NCBI RefSeq assembly: GCF_023650955.1
Contig: NZ_CP098039.1
Coordinates: 682,001-746,000 of the forward strand
Origin: Thermosynechococcus sp. HN-54
GTDB lineage: Bacteria; Cyanobacteriota; Cyanobacteriia; Thermosynechococcales; Thermosynechococcaceae
DNA length: 64,000 nt
Reading direction: 5' to 3'
Made by a program: the position numbers and the translations under genes. The notes beneath the pieces were generated by a model, which saw only the letters and a list, made by a program, of their open reading frames with translations, was not told where the DNA came from and did not search any database. Shown here one piece after another: positions 43,821 through 54,500 of this stretch (within the stretch, counting starts at the first letter, position 1; each line of letters opens with the position of its first letter).

Positions 43821-46055
43821 ATGCCCAATCCTGCCCGAGATCTTTGGCAGTCCATGACCCAGACCGTCACCCAAGCGGTGCAAACGGTACACTCTCGCTT
43901 TGATTGGCAACAGGTCTCCCTGCGGGAAAATGCGCGCACGCCCGAACTATGGGTGGAGTTCAACGGCCAACGGCAAGTTTTTCCCTTAGTGGGCGATCGC
44001 TATATTCTTGGCCGTAGTCAGAGTCGCGCCGATATTATGATTGACGCGGAGATTGTCAGTGGCACCCACGCCCGCCTAAAACGGCTCACCCCCACAGGCG
44101 TCTTTCAAATCCAAGACTTAGACTCTACCAATGGCATCTATCGGCAACGGCAGCGACTGCAAACGGGTGAGCTGCACCATGGCGATGTGATCACCCTTGG
44201 GCCACCGGAGGTCAAAGGCGCCGTTACCCTCCGCTTCCATAATCCACCCCCCCCTTGGGTTCAGGTTCTCACCTACAGCATTTGGGGAATCATGGGCATC
44301 AGCGCCCTTGGGATTGGGTTGCTGAGTGTGGAGGCCAACAAAGTGGCGGTGCGTCCCCTGCCTCCGATTGAGCAAGGCCCGATTATTCTCCTCGATCGCC
44401 AAGGGGAACTGATCAATCCTGTGGAAGATCGCCCCCACCGCGAACTGCAACGGCTCAATGACTTTTCCCCTTACTTAGTCCATGGGGTCTTGGCCTCTGA
44501 GGATGTGCGCTACTACTGGCACTTTGGTGTTGATCCTCTGGGCATGGCGCGAGCGGTAGTTACCAACCTATTAACCCGCCAAACACGCGAAGGAGCCAGT
44601 ACCCTCTCCCAACAACTGGCACGCACCCTTTTTCGCTCCCATGTGGGGATGGATGAGAACCTCGGCCGCAAATGGCGCGAAATGGCGGTTGCCCTGAAGT
44701 TGGAATTTTTCTACAGCAAAGATGAGCTGCTCTTGGCCTACCTCAACCGTGTCTATTTGGGCATGGGCAATCGCGGTTTTGAGGATGCTGCGCAATTCTA
44801 CTTTGATAAGCCTGCCAAAGATTTGACGCTCAATGAGGCGGCCACCCTAGTGGGAATTTTGCCGGCACCTAACCGCTTTAACCCAGTGCGCGACTACGAT
44901 GCTGCCGTGGATTATCGCAATCGGGTGATTTTACGTATGGTGCAGCAGGGCTACATCAGCAAAGAAGAGGGCGATCGCGCCCGCCGCTCCCGCATTGAAA
45001 TTAGTCCCAAGGCGCGAGAATTGCTCACCGCCCAACGCTTTCCTTACTACACAGACCATGTCTATCAAGAACTAGCTCAACTCCTTGGCAATGAACTCGC
45101 TCAAGAGGGCAACCTGATTGTGGAGACAGGCCTAGACTCCCGCTGGCAAGCACTAGCCGAAACAAGTCTGCGCAATTTTATCAGCAGCACTGGCAGCGCC
45201 TATGGGGTTCAGCAAGGAGCCTTGATCACCCTTCAGCCCAGTAGTGGTTTGATTCTGGCCCTCGTGGGCGGGGTGGACTACCAAAAAAGCCAGTTTAACC
45301 GTGCCACCCTTGCCCTGCGTCAGCCCGGTTCTACGTTCAAGGTGTTTGTCTATACCGAAGCCCTCCTGAAAGGCCACACGGCTGGTGAAACCTTTTCCTG
45401 CGCTCCCGTCTTTTGGGAAGGGCAACAATTTGAGGGTTGTCGGGGGGGTGGCGGCGCCATGGATCTGGCCACTGCTTTAGCCCTTTCTGAAAACCCCATT
45501 GCATTACGCCTCGCCCAAGCCGTTGGTTTGGAGGCAACCATTCGATTGGCCAGAGCAATGGGAATTACAACGCCCCTGCAAGCGGTTCCCGGCCTTGTTC
45601 TCGGTCAAAGTGAGGTCACCCTCTTTGAAATGAGTGGTGCCTTTGCTGTGCTCGCCAATGAGGGACAGCGCATTCCACCCCATGCCATTCTCTCTGTGCG
45701 CGATGGCGGCGATTGTAAAAGCGCAAACGACTGGCAGACCTGTCGCCTCATCTATGCGGCTCAAGAGGAAACGCCTCAACGGGTTCTCGCTCCCGCGATC
45801 GCCAACGAAATGACAACGCTCTTGACCGCTGTCGTGAGTCGCGGAACCGGTCGTGCCGCTGCCATTGGCCGCTCCGTGGCTGGCAAAACCGGCACTACCA
45901 ATGATGGTCGCGATCTTTGGTTTATCGGCTATGTGCCCACTGCCGATGTTCTCACTGGGATTTGGCTAGGGAATGATGACAATAGTCCCACTCAAGGCAG
46001 TAGTGGTCTTGCTGCCGCTCTTTGGGGAGAGTACATGGGACAGGCTCTAGATTAG
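43821..46055 (+). CDS. Class A penicillin-binding protein with N-terminal FHA domain
   Basis: 744 residues. The cytoplasmic FHA domain lies at about 45-120 (YILGRSQSRADIMIDAE, SGTHARL, DSTNGIYR). A transmembrane helix follows (about 151-172). The GT51 glycosyltransferase has SEDVRYYWHFGVD and the TLSQQLARTLF motif. The transpeptidase keeps SxxK as STFK, SxN as SEN and KTG as GKTGT. All catalytic motifs are present. It polymerises and crosslinks peptidoglycan; the FHA domain suggests control by Ser/Thr phosphorylation from the cytoplasm. It lies 54 nt after ssb. Confidence 0.93.
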   Translation: MPNPARDLWQSMTQTVTQAVQTVHSRFDWQQVSLRENARTPELWVEFNGQRQVFPLVGDRYILGRSQSRADIMIDAEIVSGTHARLKRLTPTGVFQIQDLDSTNGIYRQRQRLQTGELHHGDVITLGPPEVKGAVTLRFHNPPPPWVQVLTYSIWGIMGISALGIGLLSVEANKVAVRPLPPIEQGPIILLDRQGELINPVEDRPHRELQRLNDFSPYLVHGVLASEDVRYYWHFGVDPLGMARAVVTNLLTRQTREGASTLSQQLARTLFRSHVGMDENLGRKWREMAVALKLEFFYSKDELLLAYLNRVYLGMGNRGFEDAAQFYFDKPAKDLTLNEAATLVGILPAPNRFNPVRDYDAAVDYRNRVILRMVQQGYISKEEGDRARRSRIEISPKARELLTAQRFPYYTDHVYQELAQLLGNELAQEGNLIVETGLDSRWQALAETSLRNFISSTGSAYGVQQGALITLQPSSGLILALVGGVDYQKSQFNRATLALRQPGSTFKVFVYTEALLKGHTAGETFSCAPVFWEGQQFEGCRGGGGAMDLATALALSENPIALRLAQAVGLEATIRLARAMGITTPLQAVPGLVLGQSEVTLFEMSGAFAVLANEGQRIPPHAILSVRDGGDCKSANDWQTCRLIYAAQEETPQRVLAPAIANEMTTLLTAVVSRGTGRAAAIGRSVAGKTGTTNDGRDLWFIGYVPTADVLTGIWLGNDDNSPTQGSSGLAAALWGEYMGQALD

Positions 46056-47122
46056 TGCTCCTTGGGGAAAAAGCGCACGGCTTGAGCAGCCACCTTCACA
46101 GCAGTCCCAATGGGTAAATCCACCTCGAGGGGCTGGCGGGCATGGAGTTCTTGCCCGGAGGGCAGTTGAATACAGTAGCGATACTCGCGACCGAGAAACT
46201 GGCGATCGCGAATCACAAAGCAACTGGTGGCTTCAGTGTCTGGCTGCAACTGGAGATCCTCTTCTCGGATCATCACTTCCCCTTCTCCTTTGGCTAAGGC
46301 ACCCAACAGGGGAAACGTACCAACATCAGTACGCACCTGAGACCCTTCGGCACAGGCAGGCAAAAAGTTGGCTTGGGTAATAAACCCCGCCACAAACCGC
46401 GAGGCGGGCTGGCAATAAATTTCTTGGGGGGTGCCCACTTGTTCAATTTTGCCTTGGCGCATCACTGCCAAGCAATCCGACAGACTCAGAGCTTCCTCCT
46501 GATCATGGGTGACAAAAATCGCCGTTGTCCCTGTGCCCTTGAGAATTGCGCGTAATTCCTCCCGCAGTTGTAGGCGCACTTGGGCATCGAGATTACTGAG
46601 GGGTTCATCGAGGAGAATCACCGCCGGTTGGGGGGCGATCGCCCGTGCCAAGGCTACCCGCTGCTGCTGACCACCGGAAAGTTCATGGGGATAGCGCTTT
46701 TGCATCCCCTCTAGGTGCACCAAGGCCAAAACTGCTGCAACCCGCTCCTGAATTTGCTGCTTACTGAGGCGTTGTTGTTGCAAACCAAAGGCAATATTCT
46801 CGGCCACCGTCAAATGGGGGAAAAGGGCAAAATCCTGAAAGACCATGCCTAAAGACCGCTGTTCAGGAGGGACAAAGACATTTGCCGCTGCCACACAGCG
46901 CTCGCCCACCCTAATTTCCCCGGCATCTGGCGTGTCCAGACCCGCAATTAAGCGTAGTAACGTTGTCTTGCCGCAACCCGAAGGCCCCAACAGCCCCAGA
47001 ATTTCCCCCTCCTGAACCCAGAGGCTAACATCGTGAATCGCGGGAAAGCGACCAAAGGACTTGTATAAATGCTCAACTTGGACGGCTGTTTTCAGCGTTG
47101 GCATCAGGGAAAGTGTGGTCAT
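46052..47122 (-). CDS. ABC ATPase, ferric-iron/FbpC-FutC type
   Basis: 356 residues from ATG 47122 (MTTLSLMPTLKTAVQVEHL). Walker A GPSGCGKTT, the Q-loop in VFQDFALFPHLTV, signature LSGGQQQRVALARA, Walker B VILLDEP, and H-loop VTHD. A C-terminal TOBE-type regulatory domain covers about 245-356. Residues such as VPPEQRSLGMVFQDFALF match the ferric (FbpC) branch. A longer start (47179) is less likely. No permease or binding protein is adjacent. The stop interlocks with that of the PBP. Confidence 0.88.
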   Translation of the reverse strand: MTTLSLMPTLKTAVQVEHLYKSFGRFPAIHDVSLWVQEGEILGLLGPSGCGKTTLLRLIAGLDTPDAGEIRVGERCVAAANVFVPPEQRSLGMVFQDFALFPHLTVAENIAFGLQQQRLSKQQIQERVAAVLALVHLEGMQKRYPHELSGGQQQRVALARAIAPQPAVILLDEPLSNLDAQVRLQLREELRAILKGTGTTAIFVTHDQEEALSLSDCLAVMRQGKIEQVGTPQEIYCQPASRFVAGFITQANFLPACAEGSQVRTDVGTFPLLGALAKGEGEVMIREEDLQLQPDTEATSCFVIRDRQFLGREYRYCIQLPSGQELHARQPLEVDLPIGTAVKVAAQAVRFFPKEH

Positions 47123-47288
47123 GATCACCCAGAAAGTGAACCGCCTGCAATCAGTAAAGCTATGGAGCACCCACTGCATTAGGAATTATTTGCAGTAATT
47201 AGTGCTCCTCATATTTTGGCACAAAAGTCCTCGCTTGTTGCAGAGATTTTGCAATTGCTACGGCTACTTCCTAGGCTGCCCCTCTCAC

Positions 47289-47756
47289 CTAGCTGGCATT
47301 GAGAATTCGCTGCACAATTTGCAGACCCGTGACTGCTTGCCAGCCAAAGAGGATCACCAGAAACAGGTTGAGGGTCATGTGCAGCGCGCGCGCCACCTCA
47401 CTGCCTTTTTGCATAAAGGGGGTCAAACTCGCAGAAATCGCAATCAGTGCCGTCATCGTTAGCCCGACAATCAAGTGGGGGCCGACAAAGAGCTTGCCAT
47501 TATTGATGTAGGTGACCGCCATCCCACCAATCGTACCCATGACCATCAAGGCCAGTAGGATGGCGCCAACTTGGTGGTGTTTGATATTTACCTTCGATTG
47601 GATCAGTGCTTTCTTTTCCTCGCCGCTGAGGGAGCGTAGGCGACGGGTTTGAATCCCCAGATACATGGCATACAGGGTCAGAGCGAAGAGAACCCACATC
47701 AGCACTGGGTGGGCAAATGTAATGACGGGTTTAAGGGGTGCAGGAATCTCAATCAT
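47289..47756 (-). CDS. DUF4079 membrane protein
   Basis: 155 residues with four transmembrane helices: HPVLMWVLFALTLYAMYL, QVGAILLALMVMGTIGGM, PHLIVGLTMTALIAISAS and LHMTLNLFLVILFGWQAV. Conserved histidines sit at the helix ends (HP, KHHQ, PH, LHM), reminiscent of cytochrome b561-like proteins, but heme binding is not proven. It is common in cyanobacteria and unknown in function. Confidence 0.87.
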   Translation of the reverse strand: MIEIPAPLKPVITFAHPVLMWVLFALTLYAMYLGIQTRRLRSLSGEEKKALIQSKVNIKHHQVGAILLALMVMGTIGGMAVTYINNGKLFVGPHLIVGLTMTALIAISASLTPFMQKGSEVARALHMTLNLFLVILFGWQAVTGLQIVQRILNAS

Positions 47757-47918
47757 CGTTTCATGAACAGAACTCGGCAGGCAAAGAATCTATCGAGAGT
47801 TTGCTTCTCATATCCTACAGGTTTTGGTCGGAGTTCCCCATCTGCTCTAAAGATGGCAAAACGTTAGACTGAGAGCAGGACATCTCCTTCGGTGTGTCAA
47901 TCCTTGGGAACACGATTT

Positions 47919-48851
47919 ATGATGAAAACTTTTTGGCAACGTCTCAAATCCGTCACGGCAATTGTGGCAGTGGGGGTATTGATTGCCCATCTTGTCCTTG
48001 ACAGTGGTGCAGCATGGGCGGCTCGCAGTGGCGGGCGTGTCGGGGGTGGCTCCTTTAGTCGGCCGGCACCCACTCGTTCCTACCGTGCCCCTCGCAGTGA
48101 TTATGGCTATGCCCAGCCGGTTCCGGTCTATGGCGGTGGTTTTGGCTTTCCCTTCCTGATTCCTTTCTTTGGTTTTGGGGGTGGCTTTGGTGGCCTATTC
48201 ACGATCATCATGATTGGTGTGCTGGCAAATATCTTGATCTCCACCTTCCGCAACTTCCGCAATAGCAGTGATGAGTCAGAGATCTACCAAGATAATCCGG
48301 TCGTCTCGCTGCATACGCTGCATGTGGGATTGCTTGCCCAAGCGCGTGAACTCCAAGAGGAGCTGAATCAACTGGCGCTCACCGCCGATACCCAAAGTCC
48401 CGAAGGTCTGACCAAAGTGCTGCAAGAGGCAACCCTTGCTCTGCTGCGGCATCCCCAATACTGGGTCTATGCCCATGCCAGCAGCCAAGAAACCAAGCTG
48501 TTGCAAGCAGAAACCGCCTTTAACCAACTGGCGCTGGCAGAACGCAGCAAGCTGAGCGCGGAAACCCTCTCAAATTATCGCCGTGAGATTAAGCAGATGG
48601 CGATCGCCCCTGTGGTGAGCAATGATGTGGGTGAATACATTGTTGTAACTTTGGTGGTGGCTGCCACTGGCCGCTTGAAATTGCCCGCAGTCAATAATGA
48701 CCTCGAGCTACGGCAAGCCCTACAACAGTTGGGAGGCATTGGTAGCGATCGCCTCCTAGCCGTCGAACTCCTCTGGCAACCTCAGGCAATTGGCGACACC
48801 CTCACCGCCGAGGAACTGCTGCTGGCCTATCCCCAACTAAAACACCTGTAA
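47919..48851 (+). CDS. DUF1517 membrane protein
   Basis: 310 residues from ATG 47919 (MMKTFWQRLKSV). A signal or membrane segment (about 9-33) is followed by a glycine/serine/aromatic linker (GGRVGGGSFSRPAP; FGFPFLIPFFGFGGGFGGL), then a second hydrophobic segment (about 85-105). The soluble DUF1517 domain (about 125-310) includes ALLRHPQYWVYAHAS. The family is found in cyanobacteria and plastids, with no established activity. A nearby ATG at 47922 is equivalent; an upstream ATG at 47892 would add nine residues. Confidence 0.83.
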   Translation: MMKTFWQRLKSVTAIVAVGVLIAHLVLDSGAAWAARSGGRVGGGSFSRPAPTRSYRAPRSDYGYAQPVPVYGGGFGFPFLIPFFGFGGGFGGLFTIIMIGVLANILISTFRNFRNSSDESEIYQDNPVVSLHTLHVGLLAQARELQEELNQLALTADTQSPEGLTKVLQEATLALLRHPQYWVYAHASSQETKLLQAETAFNQLALAERSKLSAETLSNYRREIKQMAIAPVVSNDVGEYIVVTLVVAATGRLKLPAVNNDLELRQALQQLGGIGSDRLLAVELLWQPQAIGDTLTAEELLLAYPQLKHL

Positions 48852-48858
48852 AGGCTCA

Positions 48859-49842
48859 TCAAGCCCCCTGAGCCGCCAAATGGACTGTGCCCCGTAATCC
48901 CACTTCTGGATTGGTAATCACAGCAACGTACAACTGCTCCATCAGGGGGCGAAAGCGTCCCTTCTGCACAAACCCTTGGAGAAACGTGCCATCAGTCATT
49001 TTCGGCAGGATTTTCGGGGCAATTCCCCCAGCAATTAGCACTCCCCCCAAGGGCAAACTTTTGAGAGCAAGGTTGCCAGCCTCTGCCCCGTAGGCTTCGA
49101 CAAACATCCGCAAGGCTTCCGCACACAGGAGATCTCCCTCGAGGCCGTATTGACTGACCACGGCGGCGCGATCCTTGACATCTGCCATGGCTGCTGCCAC
49201 CGCTAGAGATTCAGGGGCAAAGTTCACACCCCTGAGATAGTCGTAAATCGCCACTAGCCCCGCACCAGAAACCACCCGCTCCACGGAGACTCGCTCGTAG
49301 GTTTGCCAGAGATAGCGCAATAGACCCATTTCCTGTTCATTACGGGGGGGAAAGTCGGTGTGGCCGCCCTCAAGGGGCATCACTTGATAGCGATCGCCCT
49401 GCCAAATCATTAGTGCTTCGCCTAAACCGGTTCCTGCCCCCAATAGGGCAATCGGCGCTTGGGGACGCCGCGGACGATCCTGAAGCACGACAAAATCCTC
49501 TGGCGGCAGCACCAACGAGCCATAGGCCACGGCGGCAAAATCATTCAGCAGCGTCACGCACGGGATCTGCAATGCCGTTTCTAATTCGGTCCCACTGACG
49601 TGCCAGCCCAAATTGGTGACCTGAGCCACTTGGTCAATCACTGGTCCCGGAATTCCCAGACAAGCCCGCTGGGGATGCACAGGACTCTCCTTGAGGAAGG
49701 TTTGCAAAAGGGTTGTCAGGTCGGGGAAATCGCGGCTGGCGTATTTAGCCCTGTGGAGCAAATGCCAATCACTGCCCACCACATCCCACAACTCAACGAG
49801 AGTTTTTGTGCCACCCACATCGGCACCGAGCACAACGGTCAT
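48859..49842 (-). CDS. glk: Glucokinase
   Basis: ATP:glucose phosphotransferase, 327 residues. Phosphate-binding ADVGGTKT is near the N-terminus. LLNDFAAVAYG and LGAGTGLGEA bind substrate, and EGGHTDFPPR is part of the sugar site. The type is COG0837 glucokinase rather than ROK. It is 10 nt downstream of purC, probably in one operon. It would feed glucose from glycogen breakdown into glycolysis. Confidence 0.95.
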   Translation of the reverse strand: MTVVLGADVGGTKTLVELWDVVGSDWHLLHRAKYASRDFPDLTTLLQTFLKESPVHPQRACLGIPGPVIDQVAQVTNLGWHVSGTELETALQIPCVTLLNDFAAVAYGSLVLPPEDFVVLQDRPRRPQAPIALLGAGTGLGEALMIWQGDRYQVMPLEGGHTDFPPRNEQEMGLLRYLWQTYERVSVERVVSGAGLVAIYDYLRGVNFAPESLAVAAAMADVKDRAAVVSQYGLEGDLLCAEALRMFVEAYGAEAGNLALKSLPLGGVLIAGGIAPKILPKMTDGTFLQGFVQKGRFRPLMEQLYVAVITNPEVGLRGTVHLAAQGA

Positions 49843-49852
49843 TGCCCACCCC

Positions 49853-50587
49853 TTACAAACTGACGCTATGGGCTAACACTCGCTGCATCACGAGGGCGTA
49901 GGCATCCTCAATGGCACCCAAATCTTGGCGAAACCGATCTTTATCGAGAATGCGCTTTTGAGGATCGCTTTCATCTTGATTCCAGAGGCGGCAACTGTCG
50001 GGACTAATTTCATCTGCTAAGAGAATCTCGGCCGTCGGACTGCGGCCAAATTCCAGCTTAAAGTCCACCAAGGTAATGCCACACTCGGCAAAAAAGCGAC
50101 TGAGATGGGTATTCACTGCCAAAGCCATTTCCCTGATGGTTGCGACTTCCTCATCTGTGGCAATCTGCAATAGGCGCAGGCGATCGGGGGTTAGCAGAGG
50201 GTCGCCAAGATCATCATTCTTGAGGTAAAACTCCACTAGGGGGGGATCGAGTTCTAGCCCCAAGGGCAATCCCGTCTGCCGACAGAGGCTTCCCGCTGCC
50301 CGATTGCGCACCACCACCTCAAGGGGAATAATCTCCAGCCGCCGAATGTGCATCTTGTTTGGCGCCACTTGGGCAATAAAATGGTTGGGGATGCCCTGAG
50401 CCGCTAGATACTGAAATAAATGGCTGGCGATCGCGCAGTTCATCACTCCCTTGTTTTGGATCGAGCCGCGCTTCTGAGCATTAAAAGCCGTGGCATCATC
50501 CTTGAACTCCGCCAGCAAGATGTCTGAATCCGCTGTGGCATAAATAATTTTTGCCTTGCCTTCGTACAAGGGAGAGAACTGAGTCAT
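49853..50587 (-). CDS. purC: SAICAR synthetase (PurC)
   Basis: Purine biosynthesis: ligates aspartate to CAIR. 244 residues, complete. Motifs: LYEGKAKIIYA at the N-terminus, EVVVRNRAAGSLCRQTG and VDFKLEFGR in the core, LADEISPDSCRLW near the C-terminus. ATG 50587. It leads a two-gene operon with glk. Confidence 0.97.
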   Translation of the reverse strand: MTQFSPLYEGKAKIIYATADSDILLAEFKDDATAFNAQKRGSIQNKGVMNCAIASHLFQYLAAQGIPNHFIAQVAPNKMHIRRLEIIPLEVVVRNRAAGSLCRQTGLPLGLELDPPLVEFYLKNDDLGDPLLTPDRLRLLQIATDEEVATIREMALAVNTHLSRFFAECGITLVDFKLEFGRSPTAEILLADEISPDSCRLWNQDESDPQKRILDKDRFRQDLGAIEDAYALVMQRVLAHSVSL

Positions 50588-50727
50588 AAAAAGAGGTGCG
50601 TCTAAAAGCCAGATCTAGCCTAGCAAAGGCAGTCCCCCAATCCACAGCAGCTTGCTATAGGATAATCCCAATGACTAAACCCCTCTTCGGCAACTTGGCA
50701 TAGACTGACGGCAGGAGATAGATAGCG

Positions 50728-51525
50728 ATGCCTCACCTCAGTAATCAACAGGCAGAAAAACTGGCAGAAATTGGTGCCTTCCTCCGCGACAAGCGACTCG
50801 AACTAGGTCTGAGCCTTGAGGAGTTGGCCGCCAAAACGTTGGTGCGCCAGTCAATCCTTGCAGCCATTGAAAATGCCAGCCTAGAGGAGTTGCCCGAGCC
50901 CGTTTATACCCAAGGATTTATTCGCCGTTTTGCCGATGCCCTTGGTCTTGATGGCAAAAGTATTGCCGCTAATTTTCCAACAGTGGCTGACCCTGTGGAG
51001 CGCCCCGATAAGCCCAGTGTTCCCAAGGGCGGAATGGGCTGGCAGTTGCGTCCGATTCACCTCTACCTGATGTACTTTGCCCTCGTGGCAGCGGCAGTGG
51101 CTGGGTTGGCCTATCTCTTTCGTCCTCAAGCCCAAAGCATCACTGATTTAACCCCCGCACCTACTCCTACCGCGTCCCCCAGCCCCACCCCCACAGTAGC
51201 GGCAACGCCGACGCCCAGTCCCACTACCCCTGAAATGCTTGAGGTCAAGTTGTCCCTCTCCGATGCCTCGTGGCTCGAGGTGGAAGCCGATGGTCGAGTT
51301 GTCTATGCCGGTATTTTAGAGTCGGGGACAGAGCGCAGTTGGCAAGCCAAGGAACGTTTAATTGTCCGCACGGGGAATGCTGGCGCTGTCAAGGTGAGTG
51401 TCAATAATGGCCCGTCCCAACCGATGGGGCAACTGGGAGAAGTTACAGAAAAAGAATTTCTAGCGAGTCAGGCCACTTCAGAGACCACCACGTCAACGGC
51501 ACCTAAGCAGACGGTTGCGAACTAG
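50728..51525 (+). CDS. RodZ-like HTH membrane protein
   Basis: 265 residues. The N-terminal Cro/RodZ helix-turn-helix (about 10-75; LRDKRLELGLSLEELAAKT) is followed by a transmembrane helix (about 109-128). The proline/threonine-rich periplasmic linker (about 135-172) and a DUF4115 domain (about 173-240; VKLSLSDASWLEVEADGRVVYAG) come next. RodZ links MreB filaments to the wall-synthesis machinery. AGGAGAT lies about 8-14 nt ahead. It is 9 nt before the AAA/WD40 gene. Confidence 0.82.
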   Translation: MPHLSNQQAEKLAEIGAFLRDKRLELGLSLEELAAKTLVRQSILAAIENASLEELPEPVYTQGFIRRFADALGLDGKSIAANFPTVADPVERPDKPSVPKGGMGWQLRPIHLYLMYFALVAAAVAGLAYLFRPQAQSITDLTPAPTPTASPSPTPTVAATPTPSPTTPEMLEVKLSLSDASWLEVEADGRVVYAGILESGTERSWQAKERLIVRTGNAGAVKVSVNNGPSQPMGQLGEVTEKEFLASQATSETTTSTAPKQTVAN

Positions 51526-51534
51526 GTCAGACCC

Positions 51535-54500
51535 ATGGATGCCGCAACGACTTATCAGGTGGGCGGAAGCTTGCCCACCACATCGGCAGTGTATGTCCGA
51601 CGTCAAGCGGATGCAGATCTGTTGGCTGCCCTCACCGCTGGCGAGTTTTGCTATATTCTCAATTCGCGGCAAATGGGCAAATCTAGCTTGCGGGTGCAAG
51701 TAACGCAGCAATTGATGACAATGGGGTACCGCTGTGCTGCCCTCGACATTACCAAAATTGGCAGCCAAAATATTCAACCCGAGCAGTGGTATGCCAGCTT
51801 TGTTGGTGCCCTCATTCAGGGATTTCAGTTAACCGATGTGGTCTCCTTGCGCTCTTGGTGGCGCGATCGCCAGCTTGTGTCGCCCATTCAACGCCTCAGC
51901 GAATTTGTTGAAGAGGTTCTCCTAGCCCATACGCGGGAGCCACTGGTCATTTTTATTGATGAAATTGACAGTCTTTTGAGCTTGCCCTTTTCCACCGATG
52001 ATTTTTTTGCTTGGATCCGCGCTTGTTACAACCAACGGGCGGACTGTCCCGACTATCAGCGGTTAACCTTTGCCCTTTTTGGCGTCGCCACCCCCGATCA
52101 GCTCATTCAGGATAAGCAACGCACCCCCTTTAACATTGGCTGTGCCATTGATTTACAGGGATTTACCCTTGCAGAAGCCACACCTCTCCTCAAGGGCATT
52201 GCCCATCTCAGCGATAGCCCCGATCAACTCTTAGCGGAAATTCTCAACTGGACAGGCGGTCAGCCCTTCTTGACCCAAAAACTCTGTCGGCTGCTGCAAC
52301 ACCACGGGTCATTTATGCCCGCGTCAACCCTATCCCAGCAGTTAGCACAGTTTGTTCAAGAACATCTTCTTCAAGACTGGGAGCGGCAAGATGAACCCGA
52401 ACACTTGAAAACGATTCGCAACCGTCTCCTTGCCGATGAACAGCGCATCGGTCGTCTCTTGGGTCTCTATCAGCGCGTTTTAGAAACGGGTGGTATTCCT
52501 CTTGATGGCAGCAGTGAGCAGCGTGCCCTTGCTCTCACCGGACTGGTGTGCCAGCGCCAAGGCAAATTGCAAGTCTTCAACCCCATCTATGCCCATATCT
52601 TTGATGCTGCGTGGGTGGAGCAACAACTGGCGCAACTGCGCCCCTACAGTGAGGAGTTTCAAGCGTGGCTGCGCTCTGGGGGGAGGGATAGTTCTCGGCT
52701 GCTGCGGGGACAGGCCCTTGAAGAAGCATTGCTGTGGGCCAGTGGCAAAAGCCTCAGTGATCTGGATTATCAGTACCTCTCTGCTAGTCAAGAGGCCAAC
52801 CAAAAGGCGATTCAAGATACCCTCTTCCTCGAGCGCCAAGAAAAGGAAGCCATCAGCGCCGCCAATCGGATTCTGGAAGCAGCTCGCCGCAAAGCCAGTC
52901 GTCTAACTCAGCGGGCCCTCATGGCGCTGGGCATTGTTTCTGTGATTTCCTTGGGGGTAGCCGCGATTTTGGCTAAAACCCACGCTGATTTGCAAGCCAG
53001 CCAAGAAAGTTTAGCCCTTGAGCAAACCAGTAACGATCTCCTAGAACAATTTCAAAGCCAAGAGTTGCCTGCTCTGTTGGCAGGAATTCAGGCAGGACGT
53101 GACCTAAAACGATTGGTGGGCGATCGCCCCCTGAGCCAATACCCAACCACACGCCCCCTCTTTGTGCTCAATTTTTTCCTCGATCACATTCAAGCCCGTA
53201 ACCAATGGCAGACCCAGAACACTCCCCTGATAGCTGCTTTTTTGGGCAGGAATGACCAGCAGTTGAGTATTAGTGAAAGCGGCCTAGTTGAATTTTGGCG
53301 GGTAAATGGGGAGCGACTCAATGCCCAATCGCTAGATATTGGCAATGTCAAACTGGCACGGATTAGCGTTGCCGGCGATCGCGTCGGTCTCCTCAATGAC
53401 AAGGGCGAAATTTCTCTATGGCGTGTAGAACCGCAAAAACTCGTCCTTGAGTGGCGTTTACCTGCCTTACCGATCAACAACTTCCGCTTTAGTCCAGAGG
53501 GTCAAGAGTTGGCGGCCACCACCACCACGGGAGAGATTCTTCGCTGGAGTATTGAGGGGGAATTATTGGCCACCATTCCCACCCCCAGCCAGACGATCAA
53601 TAGCTTGAGTTATGCCATCAGGGGCGATCGCTTGGCCACCGCTGATGAAGACGGATGGATTCGCGTCTGGTCACGCCAAGGAGCACGCCTAGCAGCGTGG
53701 CAAGTGCAAGCCGATGTCCCCATTCCCCAAACCAGCTTGACCTATCTCAGTAATGGCCAGTTGGCCACGGTCGGTAAAGATGGTACCCTCCGCCTCTGGA
53801 ATGCCAAGGGGCAACAAATCAATCAATGGCGTGTCAGTGCGGCGCCGGTGTATTTTGTGGGCACCTCCCCTGTGGGCTATCGTCTATTAACCTTGAGTAC
53901 AGATAATACACTGCGACTTTGGCAGCCAACGGGTGAACTGATTGCCGAGTTGCGCGGTCATGAACGCTTGATCAATACTGTTAGCTTTAATGCAACGGGT
54001 TCAGTGCTCCTCAGTAGCGATCGCGGTGGGCAGATGACGCTGTGGTACCTCGATCATCACCGCACGGAACAGTGGCTTGCCCATCAAGACAGTATTTGGA
54101 CACTGGCCTTGGATCCCCAAGCAGCCACGCTGGTCAGCGGAGGCAAAGATGGTCGTGTCAAGCACTGGCAACGGGATGGCACCCTCCTTGCGACAACCCC
54201 TGTCCTCGATCCTGAAGGCATTAACCAAGTGCTCTTTAGTCCTAGCGGTCAACAGGTGGCGATCGCCACCAAGGGTGGAAAATTGGTGATCTGGAACCTT
54301 GGAGATCGATCCCAACAAACATGGCAACTGGCCAGCGAAGCTCCCCTCTACACTGTGGCCATGGATCCCCAACAGCGGTATTTAGCGGCGGGGGATGAAA
54401 AAGGCACGATTTATCTCATTGACCTCCAGCAGCCCCAGAACATTCAAAAACACAAAAGTGAAGGGGAAATTTGGAGCCTCAGTTTTCACCCGAAGTTGCC

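Noticed and set aside
47123-47210. Fur box upstream of the ferric-type ABC ATPase
   Set aside because: AT-rich AATTATT/AGTAATTA stretches do not match the Fur consensus well enough.
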